From contig CM067304.1 of NCBI GenBank assembly GCA_034231615.1, positions 17,473,944 through 17,537,943 of the forward strand: DNA of 64,000 bases, written 5' to 3'. Below the pieces are notes generated by a model. It saw only the letters and a program-made list of their open reading frames with translations. It was not told the origin of the DNA and made no database searches. Below, piece after piece: positions 19,894 to 33,655 of the stretch (position 1 is its first letter; every line of letters starts with the position of its first letter). A program made the position numbers and the translations under genes. This DNA comes from Meghimatium bilineatum (lineage: Eukaryota; Mollusca; Gastropoda; Stylommatophora; Philomycidae).

Positions 19894-21464
19894 CGTTGTC
19901 CACAAATTACAGCAACAATTAAAGGGAGGGGTATCAAAAGGTGTGACAGTTGTTGACAAAATGAAAGAGAATCTGACAAAAGTTGACGTCAATAAAACCA
20001 TTCTTACAAATCAATTAAAATGTTTGAATTTAAAATTATTTTGGTAAAAAGGGGGGGGGGGATGTGATTGACATTATTTAGTAGTGTATAGTGTATGTGA
20101 TGGGAAGGGAAGGGTGTCAAACATTGCCAAACAATTATTGATCTTAATTATGGACAACCCCTTATCCACAAGTTTAAGAATGACGACAGAAAAAGAACTT
20201 ACATAATCGGTAAACATCCTAAGATCAAAACGTTGGAACTGTCTTGTGTACTGTTATATATATCTTTTCATTCTCGTACCAAATAGTCTCGTGACCGTCA
20301 ATAGAAGACATTACTATTTCGCCAATAGTCTCGTGCCTATTGCCAATATAAGATGTGACCTTTGAACCCTTTTCTTTGATCTTCTTTAACTCTGTTCATA
20401 ACGACCTCCGTTCTTTTTTATGCACTGTCCCTAATTCTACCCTTTTTCCTTACAGTTTTTTTTTTGTTCTTTTTTTTTCCAAACTAATCATCTCATTTCT
20501 CAATGCTCTTTTTTTTCATTTTCACCTTCCCTTTTTTTACTTTCCGTATTTCCATCTTGTGTTTCAATATTTCTCGGTGATTTTGCAATCACTTGCAAAA
20601 TAATTGTCAATAATGATTTCCAATCCACTATTTGCAACTGCAATCTCGTTCGAAGCGAATAAATCCCCCACAATGTCGATTCATGAAATGGGCGGTCATC
20701 ATTACTGGTTGGCAATGTTCATCACTATTGCGCACGTAGGTGTGCAGTGTTAAACTTTACTTCAGCTTTACTTCAGCTGTTATGAGGCTGGTGTCAAATG
20801 ACCAAAGTGTTCAGGAGTATATTAATGCTTACGAGCGACACATTTTGAAATAACTATTCCAACACTGACCCAATTGTATATGCATTCACTGTAACATATA
20901 GGCATGGCGGGGGATTTTTGTATTGATTTTTCCGTAAGTGGCAACACTGAAACCCTGACAGGGTTACTGCCCTGTCGTTGATGTTTGTCATTATTCTTGT
21001 ACTGTTGTAAAATAAATCTGTGTCGCGTAGTGGTCAAATTTTGAACATCATCGTTTGGTTCGCAACTTGCACAAGTGCAAATTTTACCTGTTTTACTTAG
21101 CTTTGTGACGGCAATGGTACGGGTTGAAATCGCGAGAAAAGCAATTGTGCAGTCGGAACGTTTACAAGGCAATGAAAAACTAATGAAGGTATTTATATTG
21201 CCTGAAAAATCAATACAGCCCAAAAATGATGTGGTGGTGGCTCCGCAAGAGAATGGAACACGCTGCAAACAGTATAAGGAAAAAACCCAACCAGCCTGAG
21301 AAAATCACATATCTCAGCGTTAACGCATTGACGTCATGAAACAATGCATTACTAACCCTAACCACTGAGTTACTTTTTTTTGCTTTGGTTGTTGGGTTTT
21401 TCCCCTCAGGTTGTTGGGTTTACCCATCCAAGATCCTAGGTTAAATTCCCAGTTTAATTGCAGA
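19894..21464. other. No recognised gene
   Basis: A G-run lies near 20051-20060 and pyrimidine-rich DNA at 20440-20545. A 148-codon minus-strand open frame (20822-21268) has no recognisable motif and I do not call it. Confidence 0.4.
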
Positions 21465-21467
21465 TGT

Positions 21468-21695
21468 GGTACAGAGAATTCAGTGCGTTGTGTCATGGTT
21501 TACAGCTTAACTACGATAACTCAGTATTTCGGTTTGTTTCATCCTAATTTAACATGATGTATGGATGGGTCACAATCTATGTGACGGGACAGCGAACTCT
21601 GCCCCAAACCCCTTTAGTTGCCTTTTACGACATGCATGATATGTCACAATGTTGATATTATGTGCCAAATTTCGGGACCCGGAAACACACGCTAG
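21468..21695 (-). mobile_element. SINE-A, old diverged copy
   Basis: The minus-strand match to SINE-A includes the CGTGTGTTTCCGGGTCCCGA head, the CATGCATGTCGTAAAAGGCA block and the AAACCATGACACAACGCA block. The 3' end is absent. Confidence 0.78.
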
Positions 21696-22847
21696 ACACT
21701 TAATCGACAAACAGAAGTGCAAATTACAATATACAGGCTAGATCGATGACCAGAAGACACTTATGCTCCATCAAACAATGACGTGCGGTTTAAGTCTAAC
21801 AGTACTTCGTCAATGGTACAGTCCTGTCGACTCATCAGGTATCATTCTTTTAAAGTGATGCTATTTGACTTTTTCCATGCTTATCTTTGGCTGTCAACAC
21901 AAACAATTCTCTAAGTGACCAATGAAAGCACGGAAAAATTCAATTAGCGTCAATTTTTAAGGAAGACCCCAATGTGTGAGTTTACATGACTATAATTAAT
22001 AAGGGATTCCAGCGTACGTTATTTCATGTTCTTTTCTGACACCCATTTGTTTGTGACCTCCATCTAAAAACAGACAACTAAATTTTTTTTGTCTAAGTTA
22101 AATCATATAATTGAGCCAATTACACATTATCATTTGTTTCTGCAGAAATCCTGGCCTATAAAAGAGTGAGTTCTCTCTATCTGACTTCCTTAGTATAGAG
22201 TAGAATGAGTTATAAATTATGGGTTATGAAGACAGGTTATAATCAGGCACACCGAACAAGTCTTCTTCGGGTAGAATTATTGCAGAAATACTTAAAAGTA
22301 ACCTTTGTGATCTGTTCTAATGTCATAAACTTCACTGGCATACTAATTTTTCCTACTGAATTACACAACACATGCTATAGAAATCCTGCTGATGGATAAT
22401 GTGAATGTGACACCAGATACAACCCTAAACATCGTTTGACCTTTAAAGAGTACAAAATAGTGCCATTTTCACCTTAAATCAGACAATTATACGATAAACC
22501 AATAATACGCAAATACGGTCGTATAATTTATTGTAAATATATCTAAAAGTGTGTGAATTATATATTGACAAATAGACTTTTGATATATATCGCGAATAAA
22601 CGAAAATTGAAAACAATAACTCCATTTTAATGCAAAATGTTATTCGTAGAGTCTATGCCATTTCCCAAGAAGATATTTATATGTAATCAAGGCTTTATAT
22701 AACAACTCAAGATAATGTGTTAAAACAAACGAGAGTAGGACTGAATGGTTTTAGATATAAAAAGGAGTAAAACAAGGCTGCATTCTATCATAATTTCTGT
22801 TTAGCTTGGATATAGACTGGGTTATAAAAAATTACGCCCGAAAATGA
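21696..22847. other. No recognised feature
   Basis: No gene was recognised. A short block at 21818-21850 (CAGTCCTGTCGACTCATCAG) recurs at 52370-52400. Confidence 0.4.
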
Positions 22848-23310
22848 ACATCATCATCATCAAGTGACATTTTCCAGAACGTAGTCTTTCCTATGGATCT
22901 CTTGAATTCTCCGCGGTCTTGAGCAAGTTGTCCTGCATCTTCCAGTGACATGCACAGCCATTCTTGAATGTCTTTTGTCCAACGGCGTCGTGGTCGGCCT
23001 TTGCCCCTGTTGCCTTCTATCATCCCCTCCATTAACACTCTCTCCATGCCGTCGTGTCTCTTAATATGACCGAAAAAACTAGCTTTTTCTTTAATGTAGT
23101 GTTCAGAAGCCAGCCTTCCTGGACGTTAATTGTTCGTAACACCTCCTGGTTTGTTTTCTCCGCTGTCCATGGTATTCTCAAAACTCTTCTATAACACTTT
23201 AATTCAAATGATGTTATTCTCTTGGCCACTGTTTTATTTAGTGTCCATGCTTCACATCCATATGTCGCCACAGGAAATATACATGTTCGTAGTAAAAACA
23301 ATTTGGTTCT
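22848..23310 (-). mobile_element. LINE group 3, 3' fragment
   Basis: The minus strand encodes YGCEAWTLNKTVAKRITSFE, then CYRRVLRIPWTAEKTNQEVL, a frameshift near 23045, and GRPRRRWTKDIQEWL with IGKTTFWK. It ends in (GATGAT)n, seen as ATCATCATC at 22849. This is the typical C-terminal tail of a LINE polyprotein, non-functional. Confidence 0.87.
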
Positions 23311-23444
23311 TATGTTAGTACCTTACCATAGTTTCTTTATCATCAAAATGAACATATTGGTATACAATGGACAGGAGATAAAACTCTTTGTGATCTTGAT
23401 TTTGGAGATTTAGGTCAGGGCAATATTTTCAAGAATAAGTTAAT

Positions 23445-24118
23445 AAATTTTGCTAACAGAAACCTTAAAACTCAACGGAGAAACAATTCAGAAAGTTGAA
23501 AACTTTTCGTATTTAGGCAGAAAAATGACACAAGATGGAGATACAACAAAAGAGATTACCAGAATTGCGTTGGCATCAAGTGCGTTTCACCACTTAACAA
23601 ACAACAGGAAATCAAAAGCAATAAGTAAGCATACAAACTACTACGGTTCAACTCTTTTCTACTCTAATGTGATATCCGTGTTGACATATGGTTGTGAAAG
23701 TTGAAAAATGACAAAGGAGCTGGAGAAGAAATTGAATTCATTTAAAAATAAATGTCTTAGATAACTTTTAAATATTGGTTGGAAAGACTTCATGTCAAAC
23801 ATGCAAGTAAGAGAAAACACCAAACAGCAATAAGTTTCTACAACATTAAGAAGAAATGATAAACTTATATCGGACATGTACTTAGAATGAGTGAAAACAG
23901 ATTGCCTCTGCAAACATTAAAATGGGTACAAGATGGCAAAAGAAAAATAGGAAGACCAAGAAAGACTCTTCGCAGAACAACCATTAAAAAGGATATAACT
24001 ATGAGTCTCAACAACATACAAGAATTACACACATTAGTATCACATCGCTCGTACTGGAGAGCTCTGGTTTCTGCTCTATGCACCGTATTCAGTGCTGAAG
24101 GAACATAGATATATAGAT
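23445..24118 (+). mobile_element. LINE group 5, 3' fragment
   Basis: The translation shows KLNGETIQKVENFSYLGRKM, ITRIALASSAFHHL and VLTYGCES, then several stops, then GKRKIGRPRKTLRRT and HRSYWRALVSALC. The layout is the post-reverse-transcriptase region of a LINE. It ends near an ATAGATAT repeat and meets the 3' end of a group 1 LINE tail-to-tail. Confidence 0.83.
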
Positions 24119-24556
24119 ATCATCATCAGGTGCCATGCCGGCTGGCGTAGGCGGTCATGGCTCTCCACAGCTCTCTGTCCACAGTAGTATGTATCAAAGT
24201 CGTTGTTGTTTCCCTGCCGTGCCAGGTTGTCAAACTGTCAAATATTTTCTCCCTTTGTCGCCCTCTGTCTCTGTTGCCTTCAATTTTGCCTGTTGTGACT
24301 ATGTTCTCTAAACCTGCCTGTCTCATGAAGTGACCAAAAAAAAAGATTGCCTTTTTCTTATATTGTTGTTTAAGGTCCGTTTCGCATTTGACTCTTTCAA
24401 CACATCTACATTAGTTTTTCTGGTTGTCCATGGTATTCTCAGCATTCTTATGTAGAACCACATCTCTGTTGCCTCTAATTTCCCACTTTCCAGTTTATTT
24501 ATTGTTCAAGACTCGCACCCATATGTTAGTATAGGGTTTATATAGCATTGCAGAAC
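24119..24556 (-). mobile_element. LINE group 1, 3' fragment
   Basis: The minus strand reads INPILTYGCES, a stop, ATEMWFY, LRIPWTTRKTNVDVL, a frameshift at an A-run, then MRQAGLENIVTTGKIEG and TTTTLIHTTVDRELWRAMTA. It ends TGATGATGA. It is closely related to 4642-5073 and 40084-40467. Confidence 0.87.
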
Positions 24557-24667
24557 TCTCAAATTCATAAACACAAAATTTCAATTATATATGTTATATA
24601 TTTGCTGAGATACATCATTTTGAAGTTGGACAAAGCTAGTGAAACTTTTCTAATTTTATCTTTATAT

Positions 24668-25050
24668 CAGAAGAACCATTATTAACTATTATAAGCCATT
24701 GAATAAACCATTATCATCCATAATAAACCATCGGAAAACTATTATTAACCGCTATAAACCATTGAAAAAAACACATTATTAACCATTATTTAAAAAAACC
24801 AATATAAATCATTTAACCATTGGAAAAAAAATTTATAATCCAGTATCCATTATAAATCTTCATTAACTATTATAAACAATTCTTAACTATTATAAACCGT
24901 TATAAAATTATTATAAACCACTATACACCACTATAAACCAGTATAAATCATTGGCATAACTATTATATGCCATATTAGACATATTCTAGAAACCATTATA
25001 AACTATTACGAACAATTGTAAACTACTATAAACCAGTATAAAGCATTATG
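24668..25050. repeat. Imperfect ATTATAAACC-type tandem repeat
   Basis: Irregular short units such as CCATTATAAAC and ACTATTATAAACC recur. The same type resumes at about 26152-26200, so the LINE between them was inserted into this tract. Confidence 0.8.
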
Positions 25051-25052
25051 TA

Positions 25053-26150
<1,098 letters not shown>

Positions 26151-26199
26151 AAACCAGTATAAAGCATTATGAACAATTGTAAAAAGCTATAAACCATTA

Positions 26200-27011
26200 T
26201 AACACATATAGAATTTATACAAGTATATATATTTTTTTCATATAGAAGCAATGTTCATCTTACAACCAGCATGGAAGGTCGCAGTATTTCTCATCTTTTA
26301 ACCTCTTTTGTGTACATGCAGCACACAGCTGAGCTCGCAAAGACAAGATAATTATTAGAATATATAAGCTATTAAGTTAACAGAATACTAGGCATAATAA
26401 TACATAAAATATATGCGTTATTAATCTGTTGTACCATTTACTATTGTAGAAATGTATTCATATTTACTTTAAATTGTTAGATATTATTAATATTTTTAGA
26501 AATTGAAATTAGAAATAAAAAAACAGGCCGTATGAAAAATCAAGTATATGGGCACTTCCGGTATATTTCTTAAAATTCGTAACCATTTTGTCGGTAATCT
26601 ATATTTAGGACGATAGGGATGGTTATACATCATTAATTGGCATAGCAACAAGGGCAAATAATTTGTTTATGTACTATTACGTGATTATCTACCGTAACAA
26701 ATGATGGATCGTGTTATTAAATTGTAATCACATCGTGTTTTTCGCCTTTGTTGTTCAAGTGTAAAACATGGTCTGGATTTACACATCAAGTATTCTTTAA
26801 TTAATTTATGCATTAAGTTTAACTATTATCCGTCCACACCCTCTACTTGCTCGGAAATTACGAACTTTGCGCCAAACTATTTCTAGGGGTAGAACAGGTT
26901 TACCGTCCGTATCAAATACTTATTTTCTCTAGTGACCTTAGTGCTCGTTCTAATTCTGTGTGGACTTTGGATTACTTAAAAATTTCAAAATTTTAATTGA
27001 TATCGACTGCC
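26200..27011. other. AT-rich, no recognised feature
   Basis: No exon, RNA gene or repeat family was recognised. Confidence 0.4.
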
Positions 27012-27150
27012 TAAGTCTGATGTGTCAGGCCATTAGCAGAAATAAAACGGTAACACAACGTTTCTGGACTACATCCTGCTGGAAAAAAACTAGTTGGGGT
27101 ATTGTCCTGCTAGAAGAAAGATCCAGCGGGAGTTTGAGAATGAACACTAA
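27012..27150 (+). mobile_element. SINE-B, 5'-truncated copy
   Basis: AAGTCTGATGTGTCAGGCCA, TCTGGACTACATCCTGCTGG and GATCCAGCGGGAGTTTGAGA blocks match the family. The GAA tail is absent (GAACACTAAATC). Confidence 0.82.
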
Positions 27151-27304
27151 ATCACAAATCGACATTAGCACATTAATTTCATCTAAATTTAATCTCTTCC
27201 GCCTTTTATTATTAATCTTTTAATATTATTTTATTTTAATCTTTATTAATTTATTACTATTGTTATTATACTTATTATTATTAATTTATTGTTATTGTTA
27301 TTAT

Positions 27305-27655
27305 TAGTAGGCACCTTTCGTTCTGTCGAAACGGTAGTAGTATTGTTTTGCTATAAGAAAGAAAACCTACAATAATGATGTACAGCACACATCTTATATA
27401 GTAGGTACCTTTCCGTTATTACAGACGATAGTAGTATTGTTGTGCGATAAGAAATATAATCTACAACCAGCGACCATGATGACGTTCAACACACATCTTT
27501 ACGTAAAGGCATTTTTCTGTCTTTAAAGACGATAGTGTTATTGTTGTGATACAAGAAATAACAATACTACTATCATCTGGATTAACGGAAAGGTACCTAC
27601 TATATACGATGTGTGCTGTACGTCATCATTGTTGTGAGACAAGAAATTTTCATTG
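27305..27655. repeat. About 100-bp repeat: three direct copies plus one inverted
   Basis: Direct units start near 27308 (GTAGGCACCTTTCG), 27401 (GTAGGTACCTTTCCGTTA) and 27505. A reverse-complement copy spans 27551-27632 (CGGAAAGGTACCTACTATAT). Part of the same unit may reappear at 28202-28245. Confidence 0.8.
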
Positions 27656-27689
27656 CAGAAATCCGAATCAAATACTGGGTTAATTCTAC

Positions 27690-28200
27690 CCTTTATTGCA
27701 ACACAAAATGCTACCAATGACAACAAAAAAAAAACCCCATCTTATCCAAAGTATCTTCTTTCCAACCCTGTGCTGCCAATGTCAAACATGGTCCTTAACA
27801 ATAAAACATAAGAGAAAACTGGTTACAACAGATATCAGATGTCTGATAAAAGCCACAGGAGTGACCAGAAGACACAGAATTAAAACGAGGTCATAAGAGA
27901 AAGAGTGGGTGTCATATCAATTCTACAATACATACAAAACCAACAGATACAATGGTTTGGTCATCTGAAAATAATGCCGTGTGATTCATTAGTTTATAAA
28001 GCATATACGAAGAGAGGAGAAGCAGAAAGAAGAGCCAAGGGTAGACCTAGAGTACGCTGGATCGACAACATCAAAGAGATATTACACGAACACCAAAAAA
28101 CATTATCTGAAGCTGCCAGAAAAGCGAGAACAAGAACATTATATCTCCCTCAACACCCTTAAAGGGTAAAAGAGGAAGGAATGAAAGAAGAAGAAGAAGA
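27690..28200 (+). mobile_element. LINE group 6, 3' fragment
   Basis: The translation shows LCCQCQTWSLTIKHKRKL, ATGVTRRHRIKTRS, then (after a stop) IQNQQIQWFGHLKIMPCDSL, GRPRVRWIDNIKEIL and ARKARTRTLYLP. It ends GGAATGAAAGAAGAAGAAG, a GAA-rich terminus shared with the jockey-like LINEs and SINE-A. Confidence 0.83.
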
Positions 28201-28292
28201 AGATACACGACATATAATCTACGATCAATGATAATGATGGATGTGACCAAGCTGAGTCACAAAAAGTGTCCATGATTCTGTTTTAAGTCATG

Positions 28293-28455
28293 TTCTTCTT
28301 GTTCAGCTTTCATTCTCAAACTCCCGCTGGATCTCTTGTTGTAGGACAATGATCTTACATGAAATCCAGCAGGAAGTAGTCCAGAAAATGGAAATCTGTT
28401 GAGCGAACTGTATTTTATTGACGCTAATGTCCCGACAAATTCCGTCTTCGGCGGA
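28293..28455 (-). mobile_element. SINE-B, diverged copy
   Basis: The minus-strand match has TCCGCCGAAGACGGAATTTG, CTGGACTACTTCCTGCTGGA and a GAATGAAAGCTGAACAAGAAG tail. It faces a second SINE-B (28728-28893) in opposite orientation. Confidence 0.83.
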
Positions 28456-28461
28456 ATTTCA

Positions 28462-28675
28462 AAGTCTGACTGTTATTATTAATTTAGTATTTATTATTAA
28501 TTTATTATTAGTACTATTATTATTAATAGATTATTATCAACACCTATATTTTTTATTATCATTAGTAATATTCATATTGGTATTATTAACTTATTATTAT
28601 AAATATTATTCATTTATTATTAGTAATATATTTACTTTATCATTATGTTTATAACTTTAATCTATACTAGTTTAA
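28462..28675. repeat. (ATT)n-like low-complexity tract
   Basis: Imperfect TTATTATTAATTTA repeats lie between two oppositely oriented SINE-B copies. Confidence 0.75.
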
Positions 28676-28727
28676 AAAATCTGCCCGGCTTAGGACTTTG
28701 GTTCATATTACACCTCAAATATATTTA

Positions 28728-28893
28728 CCCGCCGAAGACGGATGTGTCGGGCCATTGGCGCAAATACAACTGCGACACAACGCATTTCCACTCTCTGGAC
28801 TACATCCTGCTGGAAATCTAGAATGGATCATGGCCCTGCTACAAAGGAGATCCAGCAGGAGTTTGAGAATGAACGCTGAAGAAGAAGAAGAAG
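28728..28893 (+). mobile_element. SINE-B, complete, 11-bp TSD
   Basis: It runs from CCCGCCGAAGACGGATGTGT to the GAATGAACGCTGAAGAAG tail. AAATATATTTA (28717-28727) and AAATACATTTA (28894-28904) flank it. Confidence 0.9.
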
Positions 28894-29149
28894 AAATACA
28901 TTTAAAACCTTCTCACGTTTCATTTCTAAATTCTGCCTTATGATTGACGGACTGATTGATTTTGTATTATGTTAGTGTGGAGCTGGTCTCCTCGTGTTGT
29001 GTCAACATATTTTCTGAGATGTCACATTTCTTACATCTGAAGCCAACCTTTGTGAGTTCTTTACACGTTTTTCCTACTATGTCCAGATGAAGGCATGTAA
29101 ATGTCCATCTTAAAATAACTATTATTCATTCATTCATTTTCATTTTGAG

Positions 29150-29405
29150 CTGAAGTTAGCGCATATGGCAAAGGTCAGATCTCTCCAATTCTGTCTGTTC
29201 AACGCTATTCTGTGCAGTTCTTGAATAGTACGAATAGTGGTTGTTTTACTTTCTCTAAGTATTGTTCTTCTGAGTGTTTCTTTTGATCTACCCCCTGTTC
29301 TTTTGCCTGTAGGTATCCATTCAAAAGATTGGTGGTGTATTCTGTTGGTGTCTGCGCGTAGGACATGCTCGATGTAGGACCATCGGCGTTTTCTGATAAC
29401 ATCTT
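29150..29405 (-). mobile_element. LINE group 8, 3' fragment
   Basis: In one minus-strand frame RKRRWSYIEHVLRADTNRI, WIPTGKRTGGRSKETLRRTI and ELHRIALNRQNWRDLTFAIC match the usual GHxLR / GRPKxTWRR / AxxRxxWR tail of animal LINEs. It is decayed, with no tail visible. Confidence 0.72.
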
Positions 29406-29504
29406 GATGAAATTTTAAAATAACTACTAGGAGGAACTTTTTTCTTTAAAAAAAACAAACCATGACAGTGTGAAAATAAAAGACATATGCACCAAATTAA
29501 TAAC

Positions 29505-29700
29505 AAATTAATAATCATTCGTTGCTTTTTCAGATTATTGTCGTGATATCCGTTGGTTACTATTTATATACGTGAGTCAAAATAGCCAAGGCGACTTAAC
29601 ATATATAAATAGTGACCAATGAAAATCGCGATAATACTATTTAAAAAACGTAATGAATGAAGTTCTAATTAATTCTGTGCAGAGGTTTTTTATATTGCAG
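29505..29700. mobile_element. Hairpin-bearing MITE, copy 1
   Basis: A near-palindrome pairs CGTGATATCCGTTGGTTAC at about 29538 with its complement near 29615-29638 (AGTGACCAATGAAAATCGCG). A conserved right end follows (GTTCTAATTAATTCTGTGCA). It shares its core and right end with 53871-54082 and 55680-55855. Confidence 0.65.
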
Positions 29701-30019
29701 ATGGTAGTGACAAAACTATCATAATAGTGCTTACGTAGAACACAATTTTGATCAATTTTACGATGAACGCACAGACTGCTGCACTGTAAGATATTGGTAA
29801 GAACAAATACAAATCATATATAAAGCATTTTCAGAGTTTCAACCCTAAGATCTTTTTCTAGAAAATACAAAACAAAAATAGTGAACAATAAGTTTCATTA
29901 TTTTTACTGTTCGCTTTGTACTTTCTTGAAAGAGACCTTAAGGTTGAAACGATGAAAATGTCTTGTATACTTTTATTTGTATTGTTCGTATCATATCTTG
30001 ATAGAGCAGAGATGTTATT

Positions 30020-30310
30020 ATCTTCCGCATGAGTAGAGGGCACAACAGACTACACAGTCACATAAATAGACTAGGACTGGTTCCATCACCTCTGTGTCCA
30101 TGTACACAGGCAGCACAGACAGTAGAACATATCCTGCAAGACTGCATTACATTTAACTAGTAAAGGAGGAACACTGGTCCACAGAGATAAGATATCCACA
30201 GAAAGCTGTATGGGGGCACATAGGAGTTTTAAAATACACTAGCAGACATTAAGAAAGCCGGACTTGCTGTGTTGACATGTCAAACTGCGAACGAAAAGGA
30301 GATTTGTATT
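30020..30310 (+). mobile_element. Jockey-like J2 LINE, 3' fragment
   Basis: The translation IIFRMSRGHNRLHSHINRLG with CPCTQAAQTVEHILQDC matches the C-terminal knuckle region of the J2 copy at 31850-33655. It ends CGAACGAAAAGGAG. It carries stops and is strongly truncated. Confidence 0.85.
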
Positions 30311-31402
30311 TTTTTCGTACAATACCCAATATTATGATTGTCATTGCGCTCAACTTAAAATTAATCAAACTTGTGTTTTATGTAAGTACTGTTATTCTTG
30401 ATTCTTGATTAGAAAACTGGCCTTACAGCACGTGGGGCATTTCCATAAGTGCTCCGCCCTCTGTTCCAGCAGCCATTCGACTCGATGGTGTTTCTAGTCC
30501 AATGCTGCCGAAACAGACGTCAACATCAGGTCACAACTCTGGCCCTTGCGGCAGGTTTCTTTGTTGTTCCGCCCACCCACGCCGTGCCTGTAACTAGTTC
30601 AAGCACAACATCGGCATGTCGGAACAACATGGTAACTGTTATCGAAAGTTACGACTACGGGATTGTATAGATGACGTGCCATGAAGCTTCTATAAGGAGA
30701 TAACCTCAATATAAAGGCATGTCATCTACTAAGGTTTTCTGTTGCATGGTTGGTTTGTCTAGTGAGTCATTGGTGAGACCCGCAGACACAACCGCATGCG
30801 CAAAGTAGTACAGAAGTACTGTATTATACAGTTTAACAGCAGCCGTACTTATTATTGATTGTCGTAAACCTATCATATAGAAGTGTTTGTTTTCTGTTGG
30901 TTCAAAACGGGGAACTGCTATTTTTTTAAACACTCGCCTCTTTCTATGACGTGGTAAGGCCATTTTTACCTTGAAGTCTTTGGATGACCACGCAGGCCCT
31001 ATATTCTACAGAATAGCTTGATAAAAATAATATACGGAGATGATACGCGAAACGAACTTTTAATAAACTCACCTGGGAGATTATAGAGGATCCAGGTGTT
31101 GTTTTATTAGGAATTTATTCACCTTTGTTACAGCCAGTCTTTGATCTCTCAATGACAAATCCATCTGCTGTACGAAAGATCTTTGTCGGCGTATCACCTC
31201 CAGGGCGACGATAAATCTGCTTATCTCTGGGCGGAGCGATTTCCATCAAGTGTTTTGAATACACTGCTTCCTGTCTTAAAGGATTGTGCACCTACTTGTT
31301 CTAGAGACGTTATCTAGAATGAAGGGTCGTTTAAATGTGAGGTCAGGATTACGTGTACTCTGTTAAGCAGGTGAAGAAATACAGGTAAATGAGAATACAC
31401 AC
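30311..31402. other. No recognised feature
   Basis: No exon or repeat family was recognised. Confidence 0.4.
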
Positions 31403-31500
31403 CAGCGTTGTTGCTGGGGCCCGAAATGGGAGAAAAGAATTATAAGACTGGAATGTCATATATGTCGCAGGAAGCGAGTAAGGAGGGTTAGGATTAAGTT
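31403..31500 (+). mobile_element. SINE-A, 5' fragment
   Basis: GTTGCTGGGGCCCGAAATGG, ATGTCATATATGTCGCAGGA and AAGGAGGGTTAGGATTAAGT follow the SINE-A 5' half with substitutions. The 3' half is missing. Confidence 0.7.
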
Positions 31501-31514
31501 TGCAGAAATAATTA

Positions 31515-31850
31515 CTATCTCCATCACAAGGACAATAATAATAAAGACTACCACATCCATCATAATCATCACCATCATCGTCGTCATGATCACTATCATC
31601 GTTGTCATCGTCACCATCATTATTGTCATCCTCACCATCATCAATATTATCATCACCAGCATTCCTACCACTGCAACCACCACAACCATTATCATCACCA
31701 CTAATATTATAACTATCATACTACCACTACCATCATCACCACAACCATCACCATCATCATTACTACTACTACTCCCATCACCACCATTATAATCAGCACT
31801 ATCATCATCATTGTCATCACCCCCACTACCACCATCCTCATTATCACTTT
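31515..31850. repeat. Imperfect (ATC/ACC)n tract
   Basis: Trinucleotide-rich CATCATCACCATCATC DNA directly abuts the J2 LINE. Open frames on both strands are low-complexity artefacts. Confidence 0.88.
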
Positions 31851-33655
31851 TCACTATAGAAGATAACAAAAGCAAACATATTTTCATAAAACATGGAGTT
31901 TCTCAAGAATCAGTACTGTCTCCAACTGGCTCATAAACAATCTAATCTGTGAACTGCCACAAGGTGCAAGAACTTCTATGTATTCTGATGACTTGGTGGT
32001 GTGTAGAAGAACATCTAAAGGTCGCCAACAAGAAAATACAAAGACAGCAGACAACATAGCAGAATGGGCAGAGAAATGGATGGTAAATATCAATGCTGAA
32101 AAGTCCTCAACAACACTCTAAACGCTTTCAAATAGAGACAAAGCAGGAGAGATAAAACTTGGAAATATACGTATTCAAACAGAAGTCGAGCCAGTGAACT
32201 TGGGCACTACACTAGATAAGAGATTGACATGGATGCCTCACATTGAGAGAATAGAGGCAAAGACAAGAAAGAAACTTTCCATCCTGAGGAGATTGTCAAG
32301 AACAAGCTTGTGGGAGGGGGGAATTGGAGCAATGAGGAAACCTTAAGGAAGGTATATGCAGGTGCAATTAGACCAACACTCGAATATAGATCAACAGCAT
32401 AAACTTCAGCAGCCAATTCCCATCTACAAGATCTGGATAAGGTACAAAAACAAGCACGTTGTCTAGTTACATGTGTCATGAAGACCTCTCCCATAATTGA
32501 AATGGAAACAATTACAGGCACCACCCCCTTACCATACAGGTGGAACAATAAGACCATGGTCCATGCAGAAAAGTACAAGATCATGTCAGCACACCCAATG
32601 ACGATCAGGTTCGGTGGCTCAACCAGTGGAAGGCTGAAGAGAAGCAATTTTATTCACCGATACAAAAAACTAAGAGAATATAAGGAAGAACTACCAAATA
32701 TAACACATTAAATAACAGTAACACTTTTTCCAGTTCTGTGGGAACAATATCAAAATATCACGATAAGAAACACCATTAACAACATCTATACTATGATAGA
32801 ACTGAATACTCTACAAAAGAAAACAACAGTATGCAAAGTGATTGAAAATATGTACTCAAGAGAATCGTGGATACAAGTATATACCGATGGATCAGAAAGC
32901 AGAGAAGTGGTTTACATACAATATCCAGAAAAAAATAATTAATTCGTATGTTCACCAACTGAAATCGTCTGCTTCAACTATTCTGCAGAAGTACAGGCCT
33001 TAAATATTTATACATCAATATTTAAAAACACAACACGCAAATGTCAGCAGGTGATATTTCTTATTTATGAAATCTCTGTCCTACAAGTCCTTGACAGCGA
33101 TAAGCTGCCAGACCTGTAGAAAGTCATACAAGAAGTGAGCATCCAAAGAAGGATAGTACTACAGTGGATTCCATCCCACTGTGGCATACCAGGAAATGAA
33201 GAGGCAGACAGACTGGCAAAGGATGGAGCAACACAGGAACAAGCTGATCAAGAAATCACCTACCAAGAAGAGAGGACCATCACCAAAGCTATCAGAAAAA
33301 TTGACCACCCAAAAGATAACTATCACTACCTCGACAGAGCTGAGTAGGTTATCATCTTCCGCATGAGGACAGGACACACCAGACTAAACATCCACTTAAA
33401 TAAACTAAGACTGGTTCCACCACCTCTGTGTCCATGTGGGCAGGCAGCATAGACAGCGGAACATATCCTGCAAGACTGCACCACAATAAACCAGTTAAGA
33501 GAGGAACACTGGCCTACAAAAACGGATATCCACAGATAGCTGCATGTGAGCACTCAGAAGCTTTCAAATACTGTAGTATTTGTTAAGAAAAACCCGACTT
33601 GTTGTGTATACGTGTCAAACTGTGAACAAGAAGAAGAAGAAGAAGAGGAAGAAGA
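31850..33655 (+). pseudogene. Jockey-like J2 LINE: RT-RNase H pseudogene, 5'-truncated
   Basis: This degenerate copy is collinear with the intact J1 element but clearly a different subfamily. It begins inside the reverse transcriptase (KHGVSQESVLSP, corresponding to HGVPQGGVLSP). MYSDDLVV stands for the YADD catalytic box, followed by a thumb-like segment. The RNase H part has IQVYTDGSES, NYSAEVQAL and QWIPSHCGIPGNEEADRLAK, so the D, E, H and final D positions are still readable. The C-terminus has the CPCGQAA...HILQDC knuckle. Many stops and frameshifts make it inactive. It ends CTGTGAACAAGAAGAAGAAG, the GAA-type tail. Confidence 0.88.

Noticed and set aside
20822-21268. 148-codon minus-strand frame
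   Set aside because: No domain, no splice sites in agreement, no repeat of known type; consistent with chance.
31456-31887. 143-codon Met/Val/Ile- and Asp/Gly-rich frame
   Set aside because: Low-complexity ATC/ACC repeat.
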